DNA of 13,126 bases from Chloroflexota bacterium (lineage in GTDB: Bacteria > Chloroflexota > Anaerolineae > 4572-78 > J111): NCBI GenBank assembly GCA_003694775.1, contig RFJV01000778.1, positions 1 through 13,126 on the forward strand. The letters are read 5' to 3'. Below, piece by piece: positions 1 to 6,386 of the stretch. Below the pieces are notes generated by a model that saw only the letters and a list, made by a program, of their open reading frames with translations, ran no database searches and was not told the DNA's origin. The translations under genes and the position numbers were made by a program. Each line of letters opens with the position of its first letter. Positions within the stretch are counted from its first letter, which is position 1.

Positions 1-17
1 GCGTTTTTATCCATCAT
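1..17 (-). CDS. Possible start of the next gene of the operon (5' codons only)
   Basis: Reading the minus strand past the nucleoside hydrolase stop, two tandem ATG codons occur at 17 and 14, followed by Asp-Lys-Asn codons and then the window edge. Only five codons are visible and no convincing Shine-Dalgarno precedes them (the upstream bases are AAGCAGATTGT). The spacing of 14 bases from the hydrolase stop would suit another operon gene. A BMP-type permease would be the expected partner for the double ATPase upstream, but nothing in the sequence shown identifies the product. This is a weak, purely positional call. Confidence 0.22.
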
Positions 18-31
18 ACAATCTGCTTACC

Positions 32-976
32 TTACCGCTTCAGCAGTTCCAGCACGTAGGCGTGAAACGATTCCACGTCTACCTTGTCTGCGGCGCGGAT
101 GAGCCGTCCATTGCTGGGAACTTCTTTTATCCGACCGGCACTGGGCGGCGACGGGATGACCTCGGTGCGGACCTGCCGGAAGGTGATGCAGTGCGGCGCG
201 CCCAGGTAGCCGGTGGTCAGGGTGTCCCACATATGGTAGGTGTACTCGTAGCCCGGTATGGTTCCTACCGTTAAGGCCCAGCACTGCCCGGCCAGGTCCG
301 AGAGCGGGTAGCGACGTTGGCGGGCCAGCCGGAGCAGGAAGTCGGTAGTGACCGGGACGTGGTCGGTGGCGTCGAGGGGGAAGAGGGTGATGGGCGCGTC
401 GGTTTGCCACAGCCGGTAGACCGCCGGCGGGTCCCAGTAGGCGTTCCATTCCGCGCTGCCGTCGTGCTCGTAATCGCGTACGTTGCCGCCTACCTGGAGT
501 GCGCCGCCCATCCAGACCACTTCCTCAATCTTTTCGACCAGCGCCGGTTCGCGAGTCAGCGCCTCGGCCAGGTTGCTGACCGGCCCGGTCATCAGCACGG
601 TGACCGGCGATTCGGCGGCCCGCAGTTTGCGGGCCAGGAATTCGTGGCCCGGTTCGGCGACCGGTTGGGGTAGGGGGGCGGTCGACTCGTTCAGGATGGG
701 CAGGGCATCGATGGCGTAGGCATGGGCGCGCCAGGCGCGGGGAAACGGGTTCACCCCGTGCAGGTCGCCCTCACTGACTTCGATGTCGTCGCGCTCGAAA
801 AAGCGCAGGATTTTCAGTGTGGCCGAGGTGGCAGGGCGCAGAAAGCAGTCCGCCGGTGTTACCACCACACCGGCCAGGGTGATATGAGGCATCGACAACA
901 GCATCATCAGCGAGAGCAGGTCGTCAACGCCGCCATCATGGTCAAAGAGAACGGTACGGGGTTGTGGTTGGGTCAT
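32..976 (-). CDS. Inosine-uridine preferring nucleoside hydrolase family protein
   Basis: This 314-residue protein belongs to the IunH/CU-NH family, which hydrolyses the N-glycosidic bond of nucleosides to ribose and free base using a Ca2+ site; a cytoplasmic role in salvage is expected. The N-terminus carries the metal-binding signature FDHDGGVDD (residues 11-19, the family's DxDxGxDD). The central block VWMGGAL with GGNV (residues 154-165) and AEWNAYWDPPA (175-185) match the conserved core. The C-terminal family motif, usually His-Asp, reads Met-Trp-Asp here (249-251), with a His at 248; Asp251 should complete the metal site, but the usual active-site His is replaced by Trp. This suggests a subgroup with altered base specificity. 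The start ATG follows GGAGG with 4 bases of spacing and lies 13 bases after the ATPase stop, so the two are almost certainly co-translated. The context suggests it processes a nucleoside delivered by the adjacent transporter. Family assignment is firm; the substrate is inferred. Confidence 0.92.
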   Translation of the reverse strand: MTQPQPRTVLFDHDGGVDDLLSLMMLLSMPHITLAGVVVTPADCFLRPATSATLKILRFFERDDIEVSEGDLHGVNPFPRAWRAHAYAIDALPILNESTAPLPQPVAEPGHEFLARKLRAAESPVTVLMTGPVSNLAEALTREPALVEKIEEVVWMGGALQVGGNVRDYEHDGSAEWNAYWDPPAVYRLWQTDAPITLFPLDATDHVPVTTDFLLRLARQRRYPLSDLAGQCWALTVGTIPGYEYTYHMWDTLTTGYLGAPHCITFRQVRTEVIPSPPSAGRIKEVPSNGRLIRAADKVDVESFHAYVLELLKR

Positions 977-989
977 GATGCCTCCGGAT

Positions 990-2564
990 TTAAAGGACTG
1001 CGTCTACATCAATTTCTGCCGGTTCGCCCGTTTCTTCGGTGGGTAAATCCTTGGGCCGGACTCCGGCCATCAGCAGACCGAGCTGTTCCTTGCTGACCAG
1101 CCGCGCCGGCAGGATGCCGATAATCTTGCCTTCGTACATCACGGCAATCCGGTCGCTGAGGGCGCGGATTTCGTCCAGTTCGGTAGAAACGACGAGCACA
1201 GCCGCGCCTTCGTCGCGCTTCTGGATGATGCGGTGGTGAATGTATTCAATGGAGCCGACATCCAGGCCGCGGGTGGGCTGGGATGCGATAAGCAGTTTGA
1301 TGGGGCGGGAGAACTCCCGGCCCACGATGACCTTCTGCTGGTTGCCGCCGGAGAGGGTGGCCGCGGGCGCGTCGATGCTGGGCGTCCGCACGTCGAACTC
1401 TTTAACCACCTGAGCGGCAAATTCGCGCACCTTGCTGTAGTTGATGACTCCGTTTCTGGCAAAGGGCGGGCGGTAGTAGGTGTTGAGCACGATGTTATCG
1501 GAAATGGGGTACGACAGCACCAGCCCGTCACGCTGGCGGTCTTCCGGAACGTGGGCCACGCCCATTTCCGTAATCTGCCGGGGGGAGGCGTTGGTGGCGT
1601 TTTGGCCGTCAATTTCAATGGTGCCGGTCTCTACCTTGCGCAGGCCGGTCAGGGCCTCCACCAGTTCGGTTTGCCCGTTGCCCTGCACGCCGGCAATACC
1701 GACCACTTCGCCGGCAAACACCTCAAAGCTCACGCCCTTCACTGCCGGGTTGCCCCGGTCATCGTTGACGTACAGGTTGCTGACTTTCAGCAAGGGGGCG
1801 GTGGGCCGGGCCGGCTTCTTTTTGACCGTCAGCTCCACCGGCCTGCCGACCATCATTTCGGCCAGGCTTTGCTCATTGGCCTTGTCCGGGGTGGTACTGC
1901 CCACGGTTTTCCCCCGCCGGATAACGGTAATCCGGTCGGCGATAGCCAGCACTTCCTTGAGTTTGTGAGTGATGAAGATGATGGACACACCCTGGTCTAC
2001 CAGGGAGCGGATGATTTTGAACAGCTCCTCCACTTCCTGCGGGGTCAGCACCGCGGTCGGCTCGTCGAGGATGAGGATGTTGGCGTCGCGGTAGAGCACC
2101 TTGATGATTTCCACCCTCTGCTGGATACCCACCGGCAGGTCTTTGATGTAGGCGTCGGGGTCTACCTCCAGGCCGTACTGTTGGGAGATGTCCCGGATAC
2201 GGGCGGCCACACTCCGGCGGTCCAGGAAAAGACCGCGGTGGATGGCTTCCTCACCCAGCATCACGTTTTCGGTGACGGTCAGCACGGGGACCAGCATAAA
2301 GTGCTGGTGCACCATGCCGATACCCTGCCGGATGGCGTCGGTGGGGCTGTGAATATCGACCTTTTGCCCATTGATGAATATCTCACCGCTGGTCGGCTTA
2401 TACAGGCCGTAGAGGATGTTCATCAGGGTGGTTTTTCCGGCCCCGTTTTCGCCCAGCAGGGCGTGAATTTCGCCTTTTTCCAGGGTCAGATTGATGTTAT
2501 CGTTGGCTAATACGCCGGGAAACTGCTTGGTAATTCCTTTGAGTTCCAGTACAGGGGGCATCAT
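990..2564 (-). CDS. BMP/RbsA-type ABC transporter double ATP-binding protein (nucleoside importer class)
   Basis: The 524-residue protein contains two fused nucleotide-binding domains, as in RbsA/MglA and in the YufO/NupA-like ATPases that serve BMP-family nucleoside importers. Domain 1 has Walker A GENGAGKT (residues 38-45), a signature LPVGIQQR (143-150), Walker B ILILDEPT (163-170) and an H-loop His200. Domain 2 has a degenerate P-loop GVQGNGQTEL (292-301), the signature LSGGNQQK (404-411), and ASQP in place of the Asp-Glu-Pro of Walker B (427-430). This degenerate second site is normal for the BMP-associated branch (typically AAQPTRGLDVG), which is why I favour nucleoside over sugar transport. 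Two ATG codons (2564, 2561) follow the SD-like AGAGGTGA; the second has slightly better spacing (6 bases from GAGG). Its cognate two permeases are not in the window and may lie downstream of the hydrolase. A candidate promoter lies just upstream, so it may be expressed separately from the phnCEE genes. Confidence 0.93.
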   Translation of the reverse strand: MMPPVLELKGITKQFPGVLANDNINLTLEKGEIHALLGENGAGKTTLMNILYGLYKPTSGEIFINGQKVDIHSPTDAIRQGIGMVHQHFMLVPVLTVTENVMLGEEAIHRGLFLDRRSVAARIRDISQQYGLEVDPDAYIKDLPVGIQQRVEIIKVLYRDANILILDEPTAVLTPQEVEELFKIIRSLVDQGVSIIFITHKLKEVLAIADRITVIRRGKTVGSTTPDKANEQSLAEMMVGRPVELTVKKKPARPTAPLLKVSNLYVNDDRGNPAVKGVSFEVFAGEVVGIAGVQGNGQTELVEALTGLRKVETGTIEIDGQNATNASPRQITEMGVAHVPEDRQRDGLVLSYPISDNIVLNTYYRPPFARNGVINYSKVREFAAQVVKEFDVRTPSIDAPAATLSGGNQQKVIVGREFSRPIKLLIASQPTRGLDVGSIEYIHHRIIQKRDEGAAVLVVSTELDEIRALSDRIAVMYEGKIIGILPARLVSKEQLGLLMAGVRPKDLPTEETGEPAEIDVDAVL

Positions 2565-2581
2565 TCACCTCTGTTGCTTGA

Positions 2582-2616
2582 CGAACGGCGAACGTCGGTT
2601 GACGAACGACGACCGA
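2582..2616 (-). repeat. Five-unit degenerate heptamer tandem repeat
   Basis: Between the second permease gene and the double ATPase gene, five consecutive 7-base units can be read on the plus strand: cgaacgg, cgaacgt, cggttga, cgaacga, cgaccga. The third is the most diverged. The longer word ttgacgaacg also recurs at 2578 and 2599, with a 21-base period equal to three heptamers. The array resembles short tandemly repeated heptamers known in cyanobacteria and other phyla, but that parallel is only by look. It would lie in the 5' leader of the ATPase message if the promoter proposed at 2630-2658 is used. Confidence 0.6.
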
Positions 2617-2629
2617 AGATGATTACAGC

Positions 2630-2658
2630 ATTATAACACAAATGCTGGAGATTGTGCA
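2630..2658 (-). promoter_or_regulatory. Candidate sigma-70-type promoter for the double ATPase and nucleoside hydrolase genes
   Basis: On the minus strand a perfect -10 hexamer TATAAT (2635-2630) is preceded, after 17 bases, by TGCACA (2658-2653), which matches the -35 consensus at 4 of 6 positions. Transcription would start near 2623 and give a leader of about 60 nt containing the heptamer repeats. The -35 box lies inside the inverted repeat at 2646-2674, which could therefore act as an operator. This is prediction from sequence only. Confidence 0.45.
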
Positions 2659-2674
2659 TGTTATGCAATCTCCA
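2646..2674 (-). other. Inverted repeat after the second permease gene (weak terminator or operator)
   Basis: The 9-base arms TGGAGATTG and CAATCTCCA are perfectly complementary around an 11-base centre, beginning 18 bases past the permease stop codon. A further AATCTCC copy lies immediately next to the right arm. On the minus strand the hairpin is followed by AGCATTTGTG, which is not a proper U-tract, so efficient intrinsic termination is doubtful. Because it overlaps the candidate -35 box, a regulatory role is equally possible. Confidence 0.45.
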
Positions 2675-2691
2675 ATCTCCTAATTTCCCCT

Positions 2692-3849
2692 CTACACCAA
2701 CCGCTTGCGAATCTGGGAGCTGAGATTGTCCAGAATGGTGACCACAATCACAATGGCCCACACGGCTGTGCCGGCTTTGTTGTAGGCCAATTGGTTAATC
2801 CAGGTTTGGAGCTGGAGACCAATACCACCGCCGCCCACAAACCCGATGATGGTCGAAATACGCACGTTGATGTCCCAGTGATAGATGGCAAAGGCGATAA
2901 AGGGCGGGATGACCTGCGGGAACACGGCATAAACAATGGCCTGCAGGCGGTTGCCGCCGGCGGCTACAATGGCTTCCATCGGGCCGGGGTCGATGCTTTC
3001 GATGGCTTCGGAGAAGAGTTTGCTCAGCGAAGCCACCGTTACCACCGTCATTGCCATGACGCCGGCAAAGGGGCCAAATCCCAGCCAGATGGCAAACATC
3101 ACCGCCATCACCAGGGCCTCGATGGAGCGCATCAGGTTGAAGATGGTCCGGGCGATGTAGTAGACAACCGTGCCCACCGGCCCGGTGCCCATGATGTTGC
3201 GCGCCCCCAAAAAGCCAACCGGAAAAGCCACCAGACAGGCAAACGTTGTGGCCATCAGGGCCATAAAGACGGTTTCGACAATTTTGGCAAAGGTGATTTT
3301 CAGGGCCTCAGAGGGCATCAGGCCGGTGCTTTCCCACTGCAGTTCAGCCTCAAGCTGGCTGATGTTGCCTTCTTTGGCGGCTACAATGGGCCGGATTTCC
3401 ACTTCAACGTTGAAGTGTCCGTTGCCGTCGGTGGTGGCCCTGGCACTGCGCAGTCGCCGGCCATCGGGCAACAGCCAGCGGAGCTGAACTTTGGTGTCAG
3501 GCCGCAGGTCGAACCCTTCTACGGTGATGGTTGTTTTGGGGTCACTGCACGGCACAGAGGGGACGATACGCGGCCCGCTGTCCGGAATTTCTGCCTCCTG
3601 GCCCGACCCGCAGGGCACAGGATAGTTGATAACATAGCTTTCCGTCTGTTCACCGCGGGCCAGCACATCCGGGGTCAAAAAGTCCTGCAAAATGGGGACT
3701 GCTTTGGGAAAATCGGTGACCAGCCGGGGCAGGTCCAGTTCGGTTACTCTGAAGCTGTAGATATAGGCGGCAATAATCACCACCGCCAGGAGCGCGCTTC
3801 GCCCATACTTCCAGGGGGAGGGACTTTTTTTCCAGGGTTGATTATCCAT
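2692..3849 (-). CDS. phnE: PhnE-type ABC transporter permease with extracytoplasmic insert domain (second permease)
   Basis: This is an integral membrane permease of the phosphonate/phosphite importer family, translocating substrate with the ATPase PhnC. Numbered from the GTG at 3852 (386 aa), one N-terminal membrane segment lies at about 18-35. A hydrophilic region of roughly 150 residues follows, and then the conserved transmembrane domain at about 186-386. The EAA-type ATPase-contact loop (EAIESIDPGPMEA, 282-294, ending in FPQVIP) and the IIGFVGGGGIG motif (335-345) are clear PhnE features. Canonical PhnE is about 260-280 residues; the excess is an insert (about 69-175) with Cys81 and Cys102, a beta-rich pattern and a TTDGNGHF motif (140-147) that also occurs in the neighbouring permease. 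The ATG at 3849 is preferred because GAGGT lies 7 bases upstream; the GTG three bases earlier is possible. The preceding gene's stop TGA overlaps this ribosome-binding site, so translational coupling is likely. Confidence 0.92.
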   Translation of the reverse strand: MDNQPWKKSPSPWKYGRSALLAVVIIAAYIYSFRVTELDLPRLVTDFPKAVPILQDFLTPDVLARGEQTESYVINYPVPCGSGQEAEIPDSGPRIVPSVPCSDPKTTITVEGFDLRPDTKVQLRWLLPDGRRLRSARATTDGNGHFNVEVEIRPIVAAKEGNISQLEAELQWESTGLMPSEALKITFAKIVETVFMALMATTFACLVAFPVGFLGARNIMGTGPVGTVVYYIARTIFNLMRSIEALVMAVMFAIWLGFGPFAGVMAMTVVTVASLSKLFSEAIESIDPGPMEAIVAAGGNRLQAIVYAVFPQVIPPFIAFAIYHWDINVRISTIIGFVGGGGIGLQLQTWINQLAYNKAGTAVWAIVIVVTILDNLSSQIRKRLV

Positions 3850-3859
3850 CACGATGACC

Positions 3860-5278
3860 TCATATCAGCCGCTCGCGCGCTTTGGCGCTGACGTAGTCCA
3901 GAACAGCCACAATAATCATAATCGACCAGAAGGCCGCGCCGATAGCTTCCCACTGGCTGAGCCTTTGCCACTGCACAATCAGGAAGCCAATCCCGCCGCC
4001 ACCCACAAACCCCAGAATGGTTGACATACGGACGTTGATGTCCCACCGGTAAATGGTAAAGGCCAGAAACGGCGGAAAAACCTGCGGCAGAACGGCATAG
4101 ACGACGGTTTGCCACCAGTTGGCCCCGGTGGAGCGCACCGCTTCGATGGGGCCAAAGTCGATGCTTTCTACCTGCTCCGAATACAGCTTGCCCAGCGCGG
4201 CAATGGAATGCACCGTCAGGGCCATAACGCCGGCAAATGGGCCAAGCCCCACCCACACCACAAACACAATGGCAATAATCAGCGATTCGATGGAGCGGAC
4301 GATGTTCAGCAGGGTGCGGGTTACGTAGTAAACCGCCACCGTCACCGGATTGCCGCTCATCAGGTTGCGGGCGGCAACAAAGCTGAGGGGAACGGCAAAA
4401 AACACGGCAAAGGTGGTCGCTACCAGGGCAATGGCGATGGTTTCGGCCATTTTGGTGATGACCAGCCAGCCATTGTCGCTGATTTTCCAGCCCCCGATGA
4501 TGCGGGTCTGGTTAATCTGCACCGCGTGGAGCTGGGGTTCGCCGGTATCGTGGCTGAGGGGAACGGCCAGGGGCACTTCGATGTCTACCTCAAAACTGCC
4601 GGTGTCATCGGTGGTGACAATCAACTGCTGGCCTTCCGGGGTGACCACCCGCTGTTCCTGCCCGATAGGGTTGGCCCACCAGATTTCGGTTTCCACGTTG
4701 GGCCACAGGCCCTCCGCCCGCACGTGCAGGGGGTCGCCCACTTCGCCGCAGGTGGCCGAAAGGGTGATGGTCCCCCCGCTTTTCAGAGTCGTGGTAGGTG
4801 GGGGTGGATTGTCGGAGCAGTGCACCTCAAAGGGGCCGCGCTCCTTGCGGAATTCCGACTCCCGCTCGACAAAGTCCGGGGCCAGCATGCCGTGTGCTAT
4901 TGGCGCGGCCCGGTTGGCCTGTTGGGCCAGCTTCTGCGGTTCAATCTGGGTGATATTCCAGCCCACGGTGTATATTACCATGAGCAGGGCAAACAGCGGC
5001 GGCAGGTAGGAGCGGGTTGCTTTCCGGGCCAGGCTGTATGCATCCCACACATTCCACAGCCAGGCAAAGGCCACAAAAACGAACAGCGTGGGCATATTCT
5101 GCCACAGGATACTGCCGATGCTCAGGCCAATGCCCGCCAGTATCGCCAGGCCGCGGGTAGTCTGGCCCAAAAGGTACTGGCCTGAACCCGGAACCACCAG
5201 CGACAGGCCGGCCGCGGCCAGAGGATTGCCGCCCAACCGGTCTGCGGAGTCCGGGGCGTTGTGGTTTGGTTGTGCCAT
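3860..5278 (-). CDS. phnE: PhnE-type ABC transporter permease with N-terminal TM2-like module and extracytoplasmic insert (first permease)
   Basis: This is a 472-residue permease of the PhnE family, much longer than the canonical 260-280. Domain order: an N-terminal hydrophobic module (about 21-88) whose PGSGQYLLGQTTRGLAILAG block resembles TM2-like proteins; a further membrane segment (about 91-110); an extracytoplasmic beta-rich insert (about 150-268) with Cys154 and Cys177 and a TTDDTGSFEV motif (222-231); and then the PhnE transmembrane domain (about 273-472). The permease domain shows the EAA loop (EQVESIDFGPIEA, 368-380, ending in LPQVFP) and ILGFVGGGGIG (421-431). It presumably pairs with the second permease to form a heterodimeric channel energised by PhnC. 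The start ATG has GAGG 7 bases upstream and lies 34 bases after the phnC stop. The insert and permease halves are similar to the next gene, pointing to an old duplication, while the TM2-like module is unique to this copy. Transport of phosphonate is family inference; the true substrate is unknown. Confidence 0.92.
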   Translation of the reverse strand: MAQPNHNAPDSADRLGGNPLAAAGLSLVVPGSGQYLLGQTTRGLAILAGIGLSIGSILWQNMPTLFVFVAFAWLWNVWDAYSLARKATRSYLPPLFALLMVIYTVGWNITQIEPQKLAQQANRAAPIAHGMLAPDFVERESEFRKERGPFEVHCSDNPPPPTTTLKSGGTITLSATCGEVGDPLHVRAEGLWPNVETEIWWANPIGQEQRVVTPEGQQLIVTTDDTGSFEVDIEVPLAVPLSHDTGEPQLHAVQINQTRIIGGWKISDNGWLVITKMAETIAIALVATTFAVFFAVPLSFVAARNLMSGNPVTVAVYYVTRTLLNIVRSIESLIIAIVFVVWVGLGPFAGVMALTVHSIAALGKLYSEQVESIDFGPIEAVRSTGANWWQTVVYAVLPQVFPPFLAFTIYRWDINVRMSTILGFVGGGGIGFLIVQWQRLSQWEAIGAAFWSIMIIVAVLDYVSAKARERLI

Positions 5279-5312
5279 AACTTGACCTCGTTATCCTGTT
5301 GGAGGCTTGGGA

Positions 5313-6071
5313 TTAGTTCACTTCCACCCGGACGGCTTCTTCCCCGTAGATTTCCTTGAACCGCTGGTCATCAATCTCTTCGGGCAGGCCGTCGAACATC
5401 ATTTTGCCGTCTTTCAGGGCGATAATCCGGGTGGCGTAGGTGCGGGCCAGGCTCAAAAAGTGCAAACTGCACATTACCGTGACGCCCCGTTCCCGGTTGA
5501 TGAGTTCAATATACTTCAGCACCGAGTGGGACGTGGCCGGGTCCAGCGCCGAGACCGGCTCATCGGCCAGCAGGAGCTTGGGTTCCTGCATCAGAGCGCG
5601 GGCAATGCCCACCCTCTGCTGTTGTCCGCCAGACAGGGCATCGGCCCGGTTGTAAGCTTTTTCCGCAATGCCGACCAGCTCCAGCGCTTTCCAGGCCCGC
5701 TCCTTATCCTCTTTGGGGAAGATACCCAGCAGGCTCAGCCAGGGGTTCACGTACCCCAGCCGCCCGGCCAGCACGTTGCGCATCACCGTAGACCGCTTGA
5801 CCAGGTTGAAATGCTGGAAAATCATCCCGATATCGCGGCGAATGCGCCGCAGTTCTGCCGGCGAGGCGGCGGTAATGTCTACCCCGTCCAGAATAATCTG
5901 GCCGGAGGTCGGTTCTATCAGCCGGTTGATACAGCGCAGGAGGGTGCTCTTCCCCGACCCGCTCAGGCCGATGATGACCAGAAATTCACCGTCCTGTACG
6001 GTAAAGGAAACGTTATCCAGGGCAACCGTTCCGTCATCGTAAACTTTGGTCAGATTTTTGATTTCGAGCAT
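5313..6071 (-). CDS. phnC: PhnC-type phosphonate/phosphite ABC transporter ATP-binding protein
   Basis: The 252-residue ATPase energises the two PhnE permeases encoded directly downstream. It has Walker A GLSGSGKST (residues 35-43), a Q-loop in MIFQHFN, the signature LSGGQQQR (146-153), Walker B LLLADEP (166-172) and the H-loop His204. The region GRLGYVNPWLSLLGIFP (103-119) is characteristic of PhnC rather than other amino-acid or phosphate ATPases. An open frame continues upstream to a TTG at 6128, but the ATG at 6071 is chosen. It matches the family's MLEIKNLTK start, has AAGGA 7 bases upstream, and the candidate promoter would start transcription at about 6127, leaving the TTG without a ribosome-binding site. 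No other C-P lyase or phosphonatase gene is visible, so uptake of phosphonates as such is not established. Confidence 0.95.
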   Translation of the reverse strand: MLEIKNLTKVYDDGTVALDNVSFTVQDGEFLVIIGLSGSGKSTLLRCINRLIEPTSGQIILDGVDITAASPAELRRIRRDIGMIFQHFNLVKRSTVMRNVLAGRLGYVNPWLSLLGIFPKEDKERAWKALELVGIAEKAYNRADALSGGQQQRVGIARALMQEPKLLLADEPVSALDPATSHSVLKYIELINRERGVTVMCSLHFLSLARTYATRIIALKDGKMMFDGLPEEIDDQRFKEIYGEEAVRVEVN

Positions 6072-6133
6072 GCTTTTGTCCTTGCTGGATGGAATGTCTG
6101 GGTTTAACGCCAACACGCCGGGACGCAAACATT

Positions 6134-6163
6134 ATTATACCTGTTGCTGTTCGGTCAAAACAA
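6134..6163 (-). promoter_or_regulatory. Candidate promoter for phnC and the two permeases
   Basis: The minus strand shows a perfect TATAAT (6139-6134) with TTGTTT (6163-6158) 18 bases upstream; the -35 match is poor (3 of 6). A TTGACC lies closer but only 13 bases away. Transcription would begin near 6127, giving a leader of about 56 nt to the phnC ATG. This position argues that the ATPase and permease genes can be transcribed independently of the receptor gene. Confidence 0.5.
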
Positions 6164-6164
6164 T

Positions 6165-6179
6165 GGCTGACTGTCAGCC
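6165..6179. promoter_or_regulatory. Perfect 7-1-7 palindrome next to the phnC promoter (operator candidate)
   Basis: GGCTGAC and GTCAGCC form perfect 7-base arms around a single base. The centre falls about 45 bases upstream of the predicted phnC start point, just upstream of the -35 box, a place typical of activator sites. No regulator gene is present nearby, so this is a positional inference. Confidence 0.35.
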
Positions 6180-6208
6180 GTTGACCCGGCAACGATAGAC
6201 AAAAATTC

Positions 6209-6263
6209 GTAGGGGCGCCCCTGGTGGTCGCCCGGTAGCGGCGGGTCTCAGACCCGCCGCTAC
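6209..6263. repeat. REP-like double hairpin in the receptor-phnC gap
   Basis: Two adjacent inverted repeats occupy about 55 bases of the gap between the receptor gene and phnC. The first (6213-6233) pairs GGGCG..CC with GG..CGCCC with one mismatch. The second (6235-6263) has perfect 14-base arms GTAGCGGCGGGTCT / AGACCCGCCGCTAC around one central base. The style (TAGGGGCG...GGTCGCCC) resembles dispersed extragenic elements seen in many copies in some genomes, but only one copy is in the window, so mobility or multiplicity cannot be shown here. Confidence 0.5.
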
Positions 6264-6320
6264 TGATGCACAGGTCGAAAATCTTTGCGTCTGGGCGTCT
6301 TACCGCTAAACAATGATGGC

Positions 6321-6359
6321 AAAACAGGGGAGAGAAGACTTGCTCCCCTCCCCTGTTTT
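6321..6359 (-). terminator. Rho-independent terminator-like hairpin after the fused receptor gene
   Basis: The arms AAAACAGGGGAG (6321-6332) and CTCCCC...TGTTTT (through 6359) pair over 12 bases, with a loop of about 15 bases, starting 27 bases past the receptor stop codon. Read on the minus strand the stem ends in TGTTTTGCC, giving a short U-run; A and T runs at both ends make it plausible in either direction. It could set a high receptor to low permease ratio, a common pattern when a binding-protein gene heads a transport operon. Confidence 0.7.
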
Positions 6360-6386
6360 TATCCGTCAGTCGTCAAACCGGGGGAA

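Larger units (their letters stand above)
6129..6386. other. Regulatory gap between the fused receptor and phnC
   Basis: The bases from the receptor stop to the phnC 5' region hold, in transcription order, the terminator-like hairpin, the REP-like double hairpin, the operator-like palindrome and the phnC promoter candidate described separately. I see no small gene of credible coding quality here. Confidence 0.7.

Noticed and set aside
1279..1284. Loss of the Walker B acidic pair in the second ATPase domain as a sign of a decayed gene
   Set aside because: The Ala-Ser-Gln-Pro form and the degenerate P-loop are normal for the second domain of BMP-type double ATPases, and the frame is otherwise intact.
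1233..2510. Long plus-strand open frame opposite the double ATPase gene (similar ones occur at 2791-3891, 4109-5185, 6981-8342, 9615-10997 and 11209-12312)
   Set aside because: These are antisense shadows of well-conserved minus-strand genes in GC-rich DNA. Their translations show no recognisable domains and biased composition rich in Gly, His, Val and Gln.
2565..2691. Small CRISPR-like array suggested by repeated words
   Set aside because: The units are 7 bases with no spacers, so this is a short tandem repeat and not a CRISPR array; no cas genes are nearby.
6072..6128. Upstream TTG start for phnC giving a 19-residue extension
   Set aside because: The extension is not PhnC-like, the TTG lies at the predicted transcription start, and the ATG at 6071 has a good Shine-Dalgarno and the usual family N-terminus.
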